Of a DNA stretch of 64,000 nucleotides, positions 51,637-62,116 are shown in pieces; the first letter of the stretch is position 1; every line of letters begins with the position of its first letter. The stretch comes from Powellomyces hirtus (lineage: Eukaryota; Chytridiomycota; Chytridiomycetes; Spizellomycetales; Powellomycetaceae). Position numbers and translations under genes: made by a program. The notes beneath the pieces were generated by a model, which saw nothing but the letters and a program-made list of their open reading frames with translations, did not search any database and was not told the DNA's origin. The stretch is from contig JAHLKG010000028.1 in NCBI GenBank assembly GCA_025526995.1, forward strand, positions 1 through 64,000, in the 5' to 3' direction.

Positions 51637-52201
51637 CCTCCTGCAACAGCCTGGATGTCACAAAAGCCAAGTCCAGCTTCTCACTGGTCGACTCCAGAGT
51701 CATCACAAGGGTGTCAAAGGCTTCTGGAAGGGAAGAGAGCAAGGAGAACACATGGTCCTCCTCAGAAACGGGAGCTCCGATGGCTGCAAGTTCCTGGGTC
51801 ATCCTCTTGATCTTGTTGATGTGGATGGTCATGGAATCAGTTGGGTCCATTGTCACAGTGAGGAACCGACGTCTCAGGAAGTGTCTGTTGGCAACCCCCT
51901 TCTTCTCATGCACCTCCCTCAGCTTTTCCCATGCTTCAAGGGCGGATTCAGCCTCATGAACATGCATCAATTGCTCATCATTCAAAGACATGATCAGCAG
52001 AGCCAGAGCTCTCTCATCTCGACGTATCCAGTCGTCTGATGCTGTGTTGGTGGCCTTGGCAGTTCCTGAGCCGTCCTTGATGTCAATGGCATCCCAAAGT
52101 CCCTTCTCAATCAACAGCATCTTCATTTTCAACTTCCAAAGGTGAAAGTTCTCCCCAGTGAACCTCTCAATGGACACTCGGCTGTCAGAGTCGCCAGCCA
52201 T
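51637..52201 (-). pseudogene. Truncated copia gag, fragment F (about 188 codons)
   Basis: The N-terminal UBN2/DUF4219-like Gag domain from the ATG at 52201-52199 to the leucine-glutamine of SRLLQE, after which the frame runs into foreign sequence. Zinc knuckle and all enzymes are lost. Coding is otherwise undamaged, so the break is recent. With the full LTR promoter behind it, a free Gag domain could in principle be made. Confidence 0.92.
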
Positions 52202-52480
52202 CTTGTGCAAAGAGTGTGGCAAAATGGGATAGTCCCGGTGTTCAACCGCAAGTGGTCAGAACCTGCTCCAGAAAATCCACTCCAGTCCAGTCCAGTCCAG
52301 ACAATAGCTCGTTTGATGGTCAGACGCAGGTGTCCTATGCCTGCTATCTAGGCTTCTCGAGTGCTCAAACAGTTCTCCAAGTCCTCAGCAGCACCAGTGA
52401 TAGGCACAGTGACGTGTTTCCCAGATAGGGATAGAGGTGGAGTCAGTAATGTTCAGACAGCTGTGTCAGGGCTCATAACC
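51637..52480 (-). mobile_element. Copia fragment F, 5' internal part
   Basis: Minus-strand copia leader and gag start, attached to the LTR at 52481 (primer-binding site 52467-52480) and broken inside gag at 51637, where it meets the second-family fragment. Confidence 0.94.
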
Positions 52481-52980
52481 TGTTGAGACGTCTTGACATC
52501 TACAAACAGGAACTCAGCATACCAGATAGGTTGCTAGGTTGTTGTCAAGACTTGCAGAGGGTCTGAAGGTGCTTCCCAAGGTAGGGAAGGTCGCCTGTAG
52601 TGTTTGGCAGAGTGTACTAGACAAGTAGAGTGTGTTGGACTGTTATTATATTGGTTGGGGATGCCCAGAGGGCGTCCTTTAATAACAATTTGGATCATAG
52701 TACATGTGTAGTGACAATCTAACTGTGCCCTAGCTTGGCCAAGACGGCCCTGGCCTGGCCTAGTATTGTTCCCAATCACAGGGTGTCTTTTTGCCTTTTC
52801 TTGGCGCTTCTATCAGCGCTCCAGACGTGTTCTAGGCCTTCCCAGGCCCTCTCCAGCTATTCTGGATCGTTCTAGACCATTCTGGACCATTCCAGACCAT
52901 TCTAGACACAAGTGGATGTCCTCCCACATGTCCCGTGTGCTCTAAGTCCTCCCAGAGGCGCCCACAGGTAGATTCCAACA
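52481..52980 (-). repeat. LTR shared by fragment F and element 8
   Basis: 500 bp. It serves as 5' LTR for fragment F (primer-binding site on its left) and as 3' LTR for element 8 (polypurine tract on its right). Confidence 0.96.
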
Positions 52981-52987
52981 CTCCCAC

Positions 52988-55900
52988 TCACGAAACATGT
53001 TTTGTGATCCCACAGGCGTCCCTCAGTTTCAAGAACTGATCCCTAGCCAGTGGTTTTGTCAAGATGTCTGCAACCATGTCCTGAGTCGAGAGATACTCTA
53101 ATGCAATCTCCAAGCGTCCTAGTGCTTCTCTGATAAAGTGGTACCTCACTTCAATGTGTTTGGTGCTGGCATGCAATGTCGGGTTCTTAGCAAGAGCGAT
53201 GGCACCCTGGTTGTCCTCAAAGAGCATTGTGGGTCCATCCTGCTTGAATCCAAGCTCCCCTGCAAGCAGACGAAGCCAAACAGCTTCCTTGGTGCACTGG
53301 GCTAGTGCCATGTACTCTGCTTCCGTGCTTGAAAGAGCTACAGTGGTCTGCCGCTTGGATTGCCAGGTGATAGGCCCGTTGAACATGAAGATGAATCCAG
53401 TGGTTGATCTCCTTGTGTCCAAACATCCAGCATAGTCGGAATCCGAGTATCCAACCAGCTTCCTAGGCTCAGAGACATTCTCTTTGCCTCCCAGAAGGAT
53501 TCCAAGTTCGCTTGTGCCCTTCAGGTATCTGATGATCCGCTTGGCAGCACTCCAATGCTCCTTTCCAGGCTTTGCAAGGTACTTGGACACAATTCCAACT
53601 GCAGCAGCAATGTCAGGGCGTGTTCCTAGCATGGCATAGATCAAACTGCCCACTGCATTCCTGTATGGCACAGAGCTCATCTCCAGCTCCTCCGTCTCAT
53701 TCTGAGGTGCCATGTTGTTTCTGAGGTGCAGTCCATGTTCCATAGGCGTGGCATGAACCTTGGCATCTCCCATGTTGAATTTCGAAACGACCTCTTCAAC
53801 ATACTTCTTCTGAGACAACCAGATGGTGCGGGTGCTTCTGCTCCGTCTGATGTGAATCCCAAGGAAGTAATTCAGCTCTCCAAGGTCTGTCATCTCAAAA
53901 GCTCGTCTCAGCTCCTTCTTGACATCCCCCAGCTGTTCCTTGCTTGATGAGGCCACAATGAGGTCGTCCACATAGATCAGAATGTACTCTGTTGTCCCAT
54001 TCTGACTCCTGTAGTACATGCAAGGCTCTGCAGTCGACTGCACAAAGCCCATAGACTTCAGTTTGTGGTCTATCTTGTGGTTGAAGCGCCTTGCTGATTG
54101 CTTGAGGCCGTAGAGGGGTCTCCCAAGCTTGCAGACCCGTCCTGGATGCTTGGAATCCTCAAAGCCCTCCGGTTGGCGCATGTAGATCACATAGTCCAGA
54201 TCCCCTTGCAAGAATGCTGTCTTCACATCCATCTGATGTGCCTCCAAGTCATCTGTGGCAATGATGGAGAACAGCAGTCTCATGGGACCAAACTTGGCAA
54301 CAGGAGCAAACGTCTCCTGATAGTCCAACCCCTCTCTCTGAGAGAATCCCTTGGCAACAAGTCTTGCCTTGTATCTGTCAAGCTCTCCTGTGTCCTTCAG
54401 CTTTCGTTTGAAGACCCACTTGCATCCAATAGCTTTTCTGCCCGTTGGCAGATCCACAAGTTGCCATGTCCCATTCTTGGCAAGAGCATCCATCTCTTCC
54501 TGAGCAGCCTGACGCCATTGTGAAGCATCTGGCATGGTCTGGCTCTCCTTGTAGCTTGTGGGCTCGTTTGAGACAAAGGAGACAGCATAGGCAACTGCAG
54601 CAACGTTTGCAGCGTTGCTTGAAGCCTTCCACCACTCTCCTGGCGGCTTCCTGAGTCTTTTGGGGGTTGGAGAAGGCTCTGCAGCACTCTCATAGTCAGA
54701 GGACGGCTCAGGGGTCCGTTCCCTCATGTTCTCCTCTCCCTCTGACATGTCTGTGTCCTCAGAGTCGTTACTGACATCCTGCAGCTCGTCACTGACATCC
54801 TGCAGCTTCATTTCGGGCCCAATTCCCACTTCCAGGCTCTCAGCAGGCACTTGGGGCGTCTGAGCAGACTGGAGGGATGGAATGAAGCTCTTCTCATCGA
54901 ATTTGACACTTCTGGAGAACAGGATCTTCTTAGTCTGTATGTCCATAAGCCGGTATTCCTTGCTGTGGGAGCTATACCCCAGCATGATGCACTTGACAGC
55001 AGCATCATCCAGCTTCTGGCGCTTGTTGGGTTGAATGTAGGCATAGGCAATGCATCCAAACGTCCTCAAATGTCCCAGAGATGGTGGGATACCAAGGAAC
55101 ATCTCATAAGGCGTCTTGGGGCATGCAACAGTGGGAGATCTGTTCCTCAGATAGACTGCTGTCATGATTGCTTCTCCCCAGAAACGCTTGTCCAAGCCTG
55201 ACTGCTTCAACAAACATCTCCCCATCTCCACAAGGGTACGGTTGGCTCGTTCAGCAACACCATTTTGCTGTGGAGTATTTACTGAACTCCTCTGATGCTG
55301 TGTGCCCTTCTCCTTGAAGTGGTCCCTTAGCAAGTTGCTCATGTACTCGCCTCCTGGGTCGGATCTGACAGCTTTGATCTGCTTTCCATGTAGGGGGACA
55401 AGTGCTGCTTCCAGCTCCTGATAGTGCCTAGCAACTTCTCCCTTGGTCTTCATAAGGCAAACATGGAAATATCTTGTCTTGTCATCAATGAATGTGACAA
55501 AATAGCGATATCCAGTGATCGTGGGTGGTTCAACTGGTCCCCAGACATCTGTGTGGATCAATCCCAGCTTCTCTGATGCTCTGGAGGCCTGTGCCTTGGG
55601 GAATGGCGCTCTGCTTGCTTTGCTGAGTGCACAAGTGTCACAAATGCTCAAGCTCCCACTAGTTTGAACGCCCTTGGCAAGCTTGGTGAGCCTTCCAATG
55701 TCTGCAACGTTCAAATGGCCGAGTCTCTGATGCCATAGGGACAAGTCCTGACTTGTTGTGTCCCTTCCAACATTGTGGGCAATCCCAGCATTTGCCTGCC
55801 CATGTGTTGTCTCGAATGTGTAGACAAATTGGTTCTCTTTGGCAAGGAAAGCCATCCCATCCTTTGCAATGATCCGAGCAGCCTGTGGTCCCACTTCAAA

Positions 55901-57019
55901 ACAAGCTCCAGCTTTGGCAAGGCGAGCCAGTGATAGGAGGTTCTTGGTCATCTTGGGGACGTGCCAGCAGTTCTGGATTTGCAGGGGCACTGTCTTCCCC
56001 TCTGTGTTGATCACCCATGTGTGAAGCGTTCCATGCCCCACAGCTTCCAATGTGTGATTGTCTGCCATCTCAATGGCGACAGGAGACATCTTCTCATAGT
56101 CCCCAAACAGCTCTCTGCGGCCAGTCATGTGCTGAGAGGCTCCTGAGTCCAAAATCCAAGTGTTGGATGTCAGGGATGGCATCTGAGTTCCAATGGTGGT
56201 GAAAGCAAAGCCTCCAGGCGTCTGTTGAGTTGAGTTGGCCTGGTTTAGGCCCTTCTTCTCGTCTGCTGCCCTCTTGTGGCATTCCTTCTTGATGTGGCCC
56301 TTCTTGTTGCAGTAGTGACAGACTGCCTCCTTCTTCCAATCTGGCTTTCCCCCAGCCTTGTTGGTCTTCTGAGCATTCCCTTTGGTGTCAGCTTGTGTGA
56401 AGAAGGCTTTTGCTGCCTTTCCAGAGTTCTTCTTTCCATCTGCACGCCTCATTTCCTCCTGCAACAGCCTGGATGTCACAAAAGCCAAGTCCAGCTTCTC
56501 ACTGGTCGACTCCAGAGTCATCACAAGGGTGTCAAAGGCTTCTGGAAGGGAAGAGAGCAAGGAGAACACATGGTCCTCCTCAGAAACGGGAGCTCCGATG
56601 GCTGCAAGTTCCTGGGTCATCCTCTTGATCTTGTTGATGTGGATGGTCATGGAATCAGTTGGGTCCATTGTCACAGTGAGGAACCGACGTCTCAGGAAGT
56701 GTCTGTTGGCAACCCCCTTCTTCTCATGCACCTCCCTCAGCTTTTCCCATGCTTCAAGGGCGGATTCAGCCTCATGAACATGCATCAATTGCTCATCATT
56801 CAAAGACATGATCAGCAGAGCCAGAGCTCTCTCATCTCGACGTATCCAGTCGTCTGATGCTGTGTTGGTGGCCTTGGCAGTTCCTGAGCCGTCCTTGATG
56901 TCAATGGCATCCCAAAGTCCCTTCTCAATCAACAGCATCTTCATTTTCAACTTCCAAAGGTGAAAGTTCTCCCCAGTGAACCTCTCAATGGACACTCGGC
57001 TGTCAGAGTCGCCAGCCAT
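52988..57019 (-). CDS. Copia Gag-Pol polyprotein, element 8 (1343 aa)
   Basis: Intact, two LQDVS units, arginine in DKRFWG and normal SSTEAEY. No private residue was seen, and the protein looks the same as that of element 9. Right-branch residues throughout. Start at the ATG at 57019-57017. Confidence 0.96.
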   Translation of the reverse strand: MAGDSDSRVSIERFTGENFHLWKLKMKMLLIEKGLWDAIDIKDGSGTAKATNTASDDWIRRDERALALLIMSLNDEQLMHVHEAESALEAWEKLREVHEKKGVANRHFLRRRFLTVTMDPTDSMTIHINKIKRMTQELAAIGAPVSEEDHVFSLLSSLPEAFDTLVMTLESTSEKLDLAFVTSRLLQEEMRRADGKKNSGKAAKAFFTQADTKGNAQKTNKAGGKPDWKKEAVCHYCNKKGHIKKECHKRAADEKKGLNQANSTQQTPGGFAFTTIGTQMPSLTSNTWILDSGASQHMTGRRELFGDYEKMSPVAIEMADNHTLEAVGHGTLHTWVINTEGKTVPLQIQNCWHVPKMTKNLLSLARLAKAGACFEVGPQAARIIAKDGMAFLAKENQFVYTFETTHGQANAGIAHNVGRDTTSQDLSLWHQRLGHLNVADIGRLTKLAKGVQTSGSLSICDTCALSKASRAPFPKAQASRASEKLGLIHTDVWGPVEPPTITGYRYFVTFIDDKTRYFHVCLMKTKGEVARHYQELEAALVPLHGKQIKAVRSDPGGEYMSNLLRDHFKEKGTQHQRSSVNTPQQNGVAERANRTLVEMGRCLLKQSGLDKRFWGEAIMTAVYLRNRSPTVACPKTPYEMFLGIPPSLGHLRTFGCIAYAYIQPNKRQKLDDAAVKCIMLGYSSHSKEYRLMDIQTKKILFSRSVKFDEKSFIPSLQSAQTPQVPAESLEVGIGPEMKLQDVSDELQDVSNDSEDTDMSEGEENMRERTPEPSSDYESAAEPSPTPKRLRKPPGEWWKASSNAANVAAVAYAVSFVSNEPTSYKESQTMPDASQWRQAAQEEMDALAKNGTWQLVDLPTGRKAIGCKWVFKRKLKDTGELDRYKARLVAKGFSQREGLDYQETFAPVAKFGPMRLLFSIIATDDLEAHQMDVKTAFLQGDLDYVIYMRQPEGFEDSKHPGRVCKLGRPLYGLKQSARRFNHKIDHKLKSMGFVQSTAEPCMYYRSQNGTTEYILIYVDDLIVASSSKEQLGDVKKELRRAFEMTDLGELNYFLGIHIRRSRSTRTIWLSQKKYVEEVVSKFNMGDAKVHATPMEHGLHLRNNMAPQNETEELEMSSVPYRNAVGSLIYAMLGTRPDIAAAVGIVSKYLAKPGKEHWSAAKRIIRYLKGTSELGILLGGKENVSEPRKLVGYSDSDYAGCLDTRRSTTGFIFMFNGPITWQSKRQTTVALSSTEAEYMALAQCTKEAVWLRLLAGELGFKQDGPTMLFEDNQGAIALAKNPTLHASTKHIEVRYHFIREALGRLEIALEYLSTQDMVADILTKPLARDQFLKLRDACGITKHVS

Positions 57020-57298
57020 CTTGTGCAAAGAGTGTGGCAAAATGGGATAGTCCCGGTGTTCAACCGCAAGTGGTCAGAACCTGCTCCAGAAAATCCACTC
57101 CAGTCCAGTCCAGTCCAGACAATAGCTCGTTTGATGGTCAGACGCAGGTGTCCTATGCCTGCTATCTAGGCTTCTCGAGTGCTCAAACAGTTCTCCAAGT
57201 CCTCAGCAGCACCAGTGATAGGCACAGTGACGTGTTTCCCAGATAGGGATAGAGGTGGAGTCAGTAATGTTCAGACAGCTGTGTCAGGGCTCATAACC

Positions 57299-57798
57299 TG
57301 TTGAGACGTCTTGACATCTACAAACAGGAACTCAGCATACCAGATAGGTTGCTAGGTTGTTGTCAAGACTTGCAGAGGGTCTGAAGGTGCTTCCCAAGGT
57401 AGGGAAGGTCGCCTGTAGTGTTTGGCAGAGTGTACTAGACAAGTAGAGTGTGTTGGACTGTTATTATATTGGTTGGGGATGCCCAGAGGGCGTCCTTTAA
57501 TAACAATTTGGATCATAGTACATGTGTAGTGACAATCTAACTGTGCCCTAGCTTGGCCAAGACGGCCCTGGCCTGGCCTAGTATTGTTCCCAATCACAGG
57601 GTGTCTTTTTGCCTTTTCTTGGCGCTTCTATCAGCGCTCCAGACGTGTTCTAGGCCTTCCCAGGCCCTCTCCAGCTATTCTGGATCGTTCTAGACCATTC
57701 TGGACCATTCCAGACCATTCTAGACACAAGTGGATGTCCTCCCACATGTCCCGTGTGCTCTAAGTCCTCCCAGAGGCGCCCACAGGTAGATTCCAACA
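57299..57798 (-). repeat. LTR shared by elements 8 and 9
   Basis: 500 bp; 5' LTR of element 8 and 3' LTR of element 9. Confidence 0.96.
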
Positions 57799-57805
57799 CT
57801 CCCAC

Positions 57806-60800
57806 TCACGAAACATGTTTTGTGATCCCACAGGCGTCCCTCAGTTTCAAGAACTGATCCCTAGCCAGTGGTTTTGTCAAGATGTCTGCAACCATGTCCT
57901 GAGTCGAGAGATACTCTAATGCAATCTCCAAGCGTCCTAGTGCTTCTCTGATAAAGTGGTACCTCACTTCAATGTGTTTGGTGCTGGCATGCAATGTCGG
58001 GTTCTTAGCAAGAGCGATGGCACCCTGGTTGTCCTCAAAGAGCATTGTGGGTCCATCCTGCTTGAATCCAAGCTCCCCTGCAAGCAGACGAAGCCAAACA
58101 GCTTCCTTGGTGCACTGGGCTAGTGCCATGTACTCTGCTTCCGTGCTTGAAAGAGCTACAGTGGTCTGCCGCTTGGATTGCCAGGTGATAGGCCCGTTGA
58201 ACATGAAGATGAATCCAGTGGTTGATCTCCTTGTGTCCAAACATCCAGCATAGTCGGAATCCGAGTATCCAACCAGCTTCCTAGGCTCAGAGACATTCTC
58301 TTTGCCTCCCAGAAGGATTCCAAGTTCGCTTGTGCCCTTCAGGTATCTGATGATCCGCTTGGCAGCACTCCAATGCTCCTTTCCAGGCTTTGCAAGGTAC
58401 TTGGACACAATTCCAACTGCAGCAGCAATGTCAGGGCGTGTTCCTAGCATGGCATAGATCAAACTGCCCACTGCATTCCTGTATGGCACAGAGCTCATCT
58501 CCAGCTCCTCCGTCTCATTCTGAGGTGCCATGTTGTTTCTGAGGTGCAGTCCATGTTCCATAGGCGTGGCATGAACCTTGGCATCTCCCATGTTGAATTT
58601 CGAAACGACCTCTTCAACATACTTCTTCTGAGACAACCAGATGGTGCGGGTGCTTCTGCTCCGTCTGATGTGAATCCCAAGGAAGTAATTCAGCTCTCCA
58701 AGGTCTGTCATCTCAAAAGCTCGTCTCAGCTCCTTCTTGACATCCCCCAGCTGTTCCTTGCTTGATGAGGCCACAATGAGGTCGTCCACATAGATCAGAA
58801 TGTACTCTGTTGTCCCATTCTGACTCCTGTAGTACATGCAAGGCTCTGCAGTCGACTGCACAAAGCCCATAGACTTCAGTTTGTGGTCTATCTTGTGGTT
58901 GAAGCGCCTTGCTGATTGCTTGAGGCCGTAGAGGGGTCTCCCAAGCTTGCAGACCCGTCCTGGATGCTTGGAATCCTCAAAGCCCTCCGGTTGGCGCATG
59001 TAGATCACATAGTCCAGATCCCCTTGCAAGAATGCTGTCTTCACATCCATCTGATGTGCCTCCAAGTCATCTGTGGCAATGATGGAGAACAGCAGTCTCA
59101 TGGGACCAAACTTGGCAACAGGAGCAAACGTCTCCTGATAGTCCAACCCCTCTCTCTGAGAGAATCCCTTGGCAACAAGTCTTGCCTTGTATCTGTCAAG
59201 CTCTCCTGTGTCCTTCAGCTTTCGTTTGAAGACCCACTTGCATCCAATAGCTTTTCTGCCCGTTGGCAGATCCACAAGTTGCCATGTCCCATTCTTGGCA
59301 AGAGCATCCATCTCTTCCTGAGCAGCCTGACGCCATTGTGAAGCATCTGGCATGGTCTGGCTCTCCTTGTAGCTTGTGGGCTCGTTTGAGACAAAGGAGA
59401 CAGCATAGGCAACTGCAGCAACGTTTGCAGCGTTGCTTGAAGCCTTCCACCACTCTCCTGGCGGCTTCCTGAGTCTTTTGGGGGTTGGAGAAGGCTCTGC
59501 AGCACTCTCATAGTCAGAGGACGGCTCAGGGGTCCGTTCCCTCATGTTCTCCTCTCCCTCTGACATGTCTGTGTCCTCAGAGTCGTTACTGACATCCTGC
59601 AGCTCGTCACTGACATCCTGCAGCTTCATTTCGGGCCCAATTCCCACTTCCAGGCTCTCAGCAGGCACTTGGGGCGTCTGAGCAGACTGGAGGGATGGAA
59701 TGAAGCTCTTCTCATCGAATTTGACACTTCTGGAGAACAGGATCTTCTTAGTCTGTATGTCCATAAGCCGGTATTCCTTGCTGTGGGAGCTATACCCCAG
59801 CATGATGCACTTGACAGCAGCATCATCCAGCTTCTGGCGCTTGTTGGGTTGAATGTAGGCATAGGCAATGCATCCAAACGTCCTCAAATGTCCCAGAGAT
59901 GGTGGGATACCAAGGAACATCTCATAAGGCGTCTTGGGGCATGCAACAGTGGGAGATCTGTTCCTCAGATAGACTGCTGTCATGATTGCTTCTCCCCAGA
60001 AACGCTTGTCCAAGCCTGACTGCTTCAACAAACATCTCCCCATCTCCACAAGGGTACGGTTGGCTCGTTCAGCAACACCATTTTGCTGTGGAGTATTTAC
60101 TGAACTCCTCTGATGCTGTGTGCCCTTCTCCTTGAAGTGGTCCCTTAGCAAGTTGCTCATGTACTCGCCTCCTGGGTCGGATCTGACAGCTTTGATCTGC
60201 TTTCCATGTAGGGGGACAAGTGCTGCTTCCAGCTCCTGATAGTGCCTAGCAACTTCTCCCTTGGTCTTCATAAGGCAAACATGGAAATATCTTGTCTTGT
60301 CATCAATGAATGTGACAAAATAGCGATATCCAGTGATCGTGGGTGGTTCAACTGGTCCCCAGACATCTGTGTGGATCAATCCCAGCTTCTCTGATGCTCT
60401 GGAGGCCTGTGCCTTGGGGAATGGCGCTCTGCTTGCTTTGCTGAGTGCACAAGTGTCACAAATGCTCAAGCTCCCACTAGTTTGAACGCCCTTGGCAAGC
60501 TTGGTGAGCCTTCCAATGTCTGCAACGTTCAAATGGCCGAGTCTCTGATGCCATAGGGACAAGTCCTGACTTGTTGTGTCCCTTCCAACATTGTGGGCAA
60601 TCCCAGCATTTGCCTGCCCATGTGTTGTCTCGAATGTGTAGACAAATTGGTTCTCTTTGGCAAGGAAAGCCATCCCATCCTTTGCAATGATCCGAGCAGC
60701 CTGTGGTCCCACTTCAAAACAAGCTCCAGCTTTGGCAAGGCGAGCCAGTGATAGGAGGTTCTTGGTCATCTTGGGGACGTGCCAGCAGTTCTGGATTTGC

Positions 60801-61837
60801 AGGGGCACTGTCTTCCCCTCTGTGTTGATCACCCATGTGTGAAGCGTTCCATGCCCCACAGCTTCCAATGTGTGATTGTCTGCCATCTCAATGGCGACAG
60901 GAGACATCTTCTCATAGTCCCCAAACAGCTCTCTGCGGCCAGTCATGTGCTGAGAGGCTCCTGAGTCCAAAATCCAAGTGTTGGATGTCAGGGATGGCAT
61001 CTGAGTTCCAATGGTGGTGAAAGCAAAGCCTCCAGGCGTCTGTTGAGTTGAGTTGGCCTGGTTTAGGCCCTTCTTCTCGTCTGCTGCCCTCTTGTGGCAT
61101 TCCTTCTTGATGTGGCCCTTCTTGTTGCAGTAGTGACAGACTGCCTCCTTCTTCCAATCTGGCTTTCCCCCAGCCTTGTTGGTCTTCTGAGCATTCCCTT
61201 TGGTGTCAGCTTGTGTGAAGAAGGCTTTTGCTGCCTTTCCAGAGTTCTTCTTTCCATCTGCACGCCTCATTTCCTCCTGCAACAGCCTGGATGTCACAAA
61301 AGCCAAGTCCAGCTTCTCACTGGTCGACTCCAGAGTCATCACAAGGGTGTCAAAGGCTTCTGGAAGGGAAGAGAGCAAGGAGAACACATGGTCCTCCTCA
61401 GAAACGGGAGCTCCGATGGCTGCAAGTTCCTGGGTCATCCTCTTGATCTTGTTGATGTGGATGGTCATGGAATCAGTTGGGTCCATTGTCACAGTGAGGA
61501 ACCGACGTCTCAGGAAGTGTCTGTTGGCAACCCCCTTCTTCTCATGCACCTCCCTCAGCTTTTCCCATGCTTCAAGGGCGGATTCAGCCTCATGAACATG
61601 CATCAATTGCTCATCATTCAAAGACATGATCAGCAGAGCCAGAGCTCTCTCATCTCGACGTATCCAGTCGTCTGATGCTGTGTTGGTGGCCTTGGCAGTT
61701 CCTGAGCCGTCCTTGATGTCAATGGCATCCCAAAGTCCCTTCTCAATCAACAGCATCTTCATTTTCAACTTCCAAAGGTGAAAGTTCTCCCCAGTGAACC
61801 TCTCAATGGACACTCGGCTGTCAGAGTCGCCAGCCAT
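57806..61837 (-). CDS. Copia Gag-Pol polyprotein, element 9 (1343 aa)
   Basis: Intact, two LQDVS units; it looks the same as element 8 at the protein level, including a silent base (gagcgatgg near 58015) that both share and the other copies lack. Elements 8 and 9 are therefore duplicates of one copy. Start at the ATG at 61837-61835. Confidence 0.96.
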   Translation of the reverse strand: MAGDSDSRVSIERFTGENFHLWKLKMKMLLIEKGLWDAIDIKDGSGTAKATNTASDDWIRRDERALALLIMSLNDEQLMHVHEAESALEAWEKLREVHEKKGVANRHFLRRRFLTVTMDPTDSMTIHINKIKRMTQELAAIGAPVSEEDHVFSLLSSLPEAFDTLVMTLESTSEKLDLAFVTSRLLQEEMRRADGKKNSGKAAKAFFTQADTKGNAQKTNKAGGKPDWKKEAVCHYCNKKGHIKKECHKRAADEKKGLNQANSTQQTPGGFAFTTIGTQMPSLTSNTWILDSGASQHMTGRRELFGDYEKMSPVAIEMADNHTLEAVGHGTLHTWVINTEGKTVPLQIQNCWHVPKMTKNLLSLARLAKAGACFEVGPQAARIIAKDGMAFLAKENQFVYTFETTHGQANAGIAHNVGRDTTSQDLSLWHQRLGHLNVADIGRLTKLAKGVQTSGSLSICDTCALSKASRAPFPKAQASRASEKLGLIHTDVWGPVEPPTITGYRYFVTFIDDKTRYFHVCLMKTKGEVARHYQELEAALVPLHGKQIKAVRSDPGGEYMSNLLRDHFKEKGTQHQRSSVNTPQQNGVAERANRTLVEMGRCLLKQSGLDKRFWGEAIMTAVYLRNRSPTVACPKTPYEMFLGIPPSLGHLRTFGCIAYAYIQPNKRQKLDDAAVKCIMLGYSSHSKEYRLMDIQTKKILFSRSVKFDEKSFIPSLQSAQTPQVPAESLEVGIGPEMKLQDVSDELQDVSNDSEDTDMSEGEENMRERTPEPSSDYESAAEPSPTPKRLRKPPGEWWKASSNAANVAAVAYAVSFVSNEPTSYKESQTMPDASQWRQAAQEEMDALAKNGTWQLVDLPTGRKAIGCKWVFKRKLKDTGELDRYKARLVAKGFSQREGLDYQETFAPVAKFGPMRLLFSIIATDDLEAHQMDVKTAFLQGDLDYVIYMRQPEGFEDSKHPGRVCKLGRPLYGLKQSARRFNHKIDHKLKSMGFVQSTAEPCMYYRSQNGTTEYILIYVDDLIVASSSKEQLGDVKKELRRAFEMTDLGELNYFLGIHIRRSRSTRTIWLSQKKYVEEVVSKFNMGDAKVHATPMEHGLHLRNNMAPQNETEELEMSSVPYRNAVGSLIYAMLGTRPDIAAAVGIVSKYLAKPGKEHWSAAKRIIRYLKGTSELGILLGGKENVSEPRKLVGYSDSDYAGCLDTRRSTTGFIFMFNGPITWQSKRQTTVALSSTEAEYMALAQCTKEAVWLRLLAGELGFKQDGPTMLFEDNQGAIALAKNPTLHASTKHIEVRYHFIREALGRLEIALEYLSTQDMVADILTKPLARDQFLKLRDACGITKHVS

Positions 61838-62116
61838 CTTGTGCAAAGAGTGTGGCAAAATGGGATAGTCCCGGTGTTCAACCGCAAGTGGTCAGAACCT
61901 GCTCCAGAAAATCCACTCCAGTCCAGTCCAGTCCAGACAATAGCTCGTTTGATGGTCAGACGCAGGTGTCCTATGCCTGCTATCTAGGCTTCTCGAGTGC
62001 TCAAACAGTTCTCCAAGTCCTCAGCAGCACCAGTGATAGGCACAGTGACGTGTTTCCCAGATAGGGATAGAGGTGGAGTCAGTAATGTTCAGACAGCTGT
62101 GTCAGGGCTCATAACC

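Larger units (their letters stand above)
52481..57798 (-). mobile_element. Copia element 8, complete, LTRs shared (5318 bp)
   Basis: Minus-strand element in an LTR-internal-LTR-internal-LTR chain, so neither end has a target duplication; copia internal sequence lies directly beyond each LTR. This arrangement comes from recombination between LTRs or from insertion of an element concatemer. Primer-binding site at 57285-57298. Confidence 0.95.
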
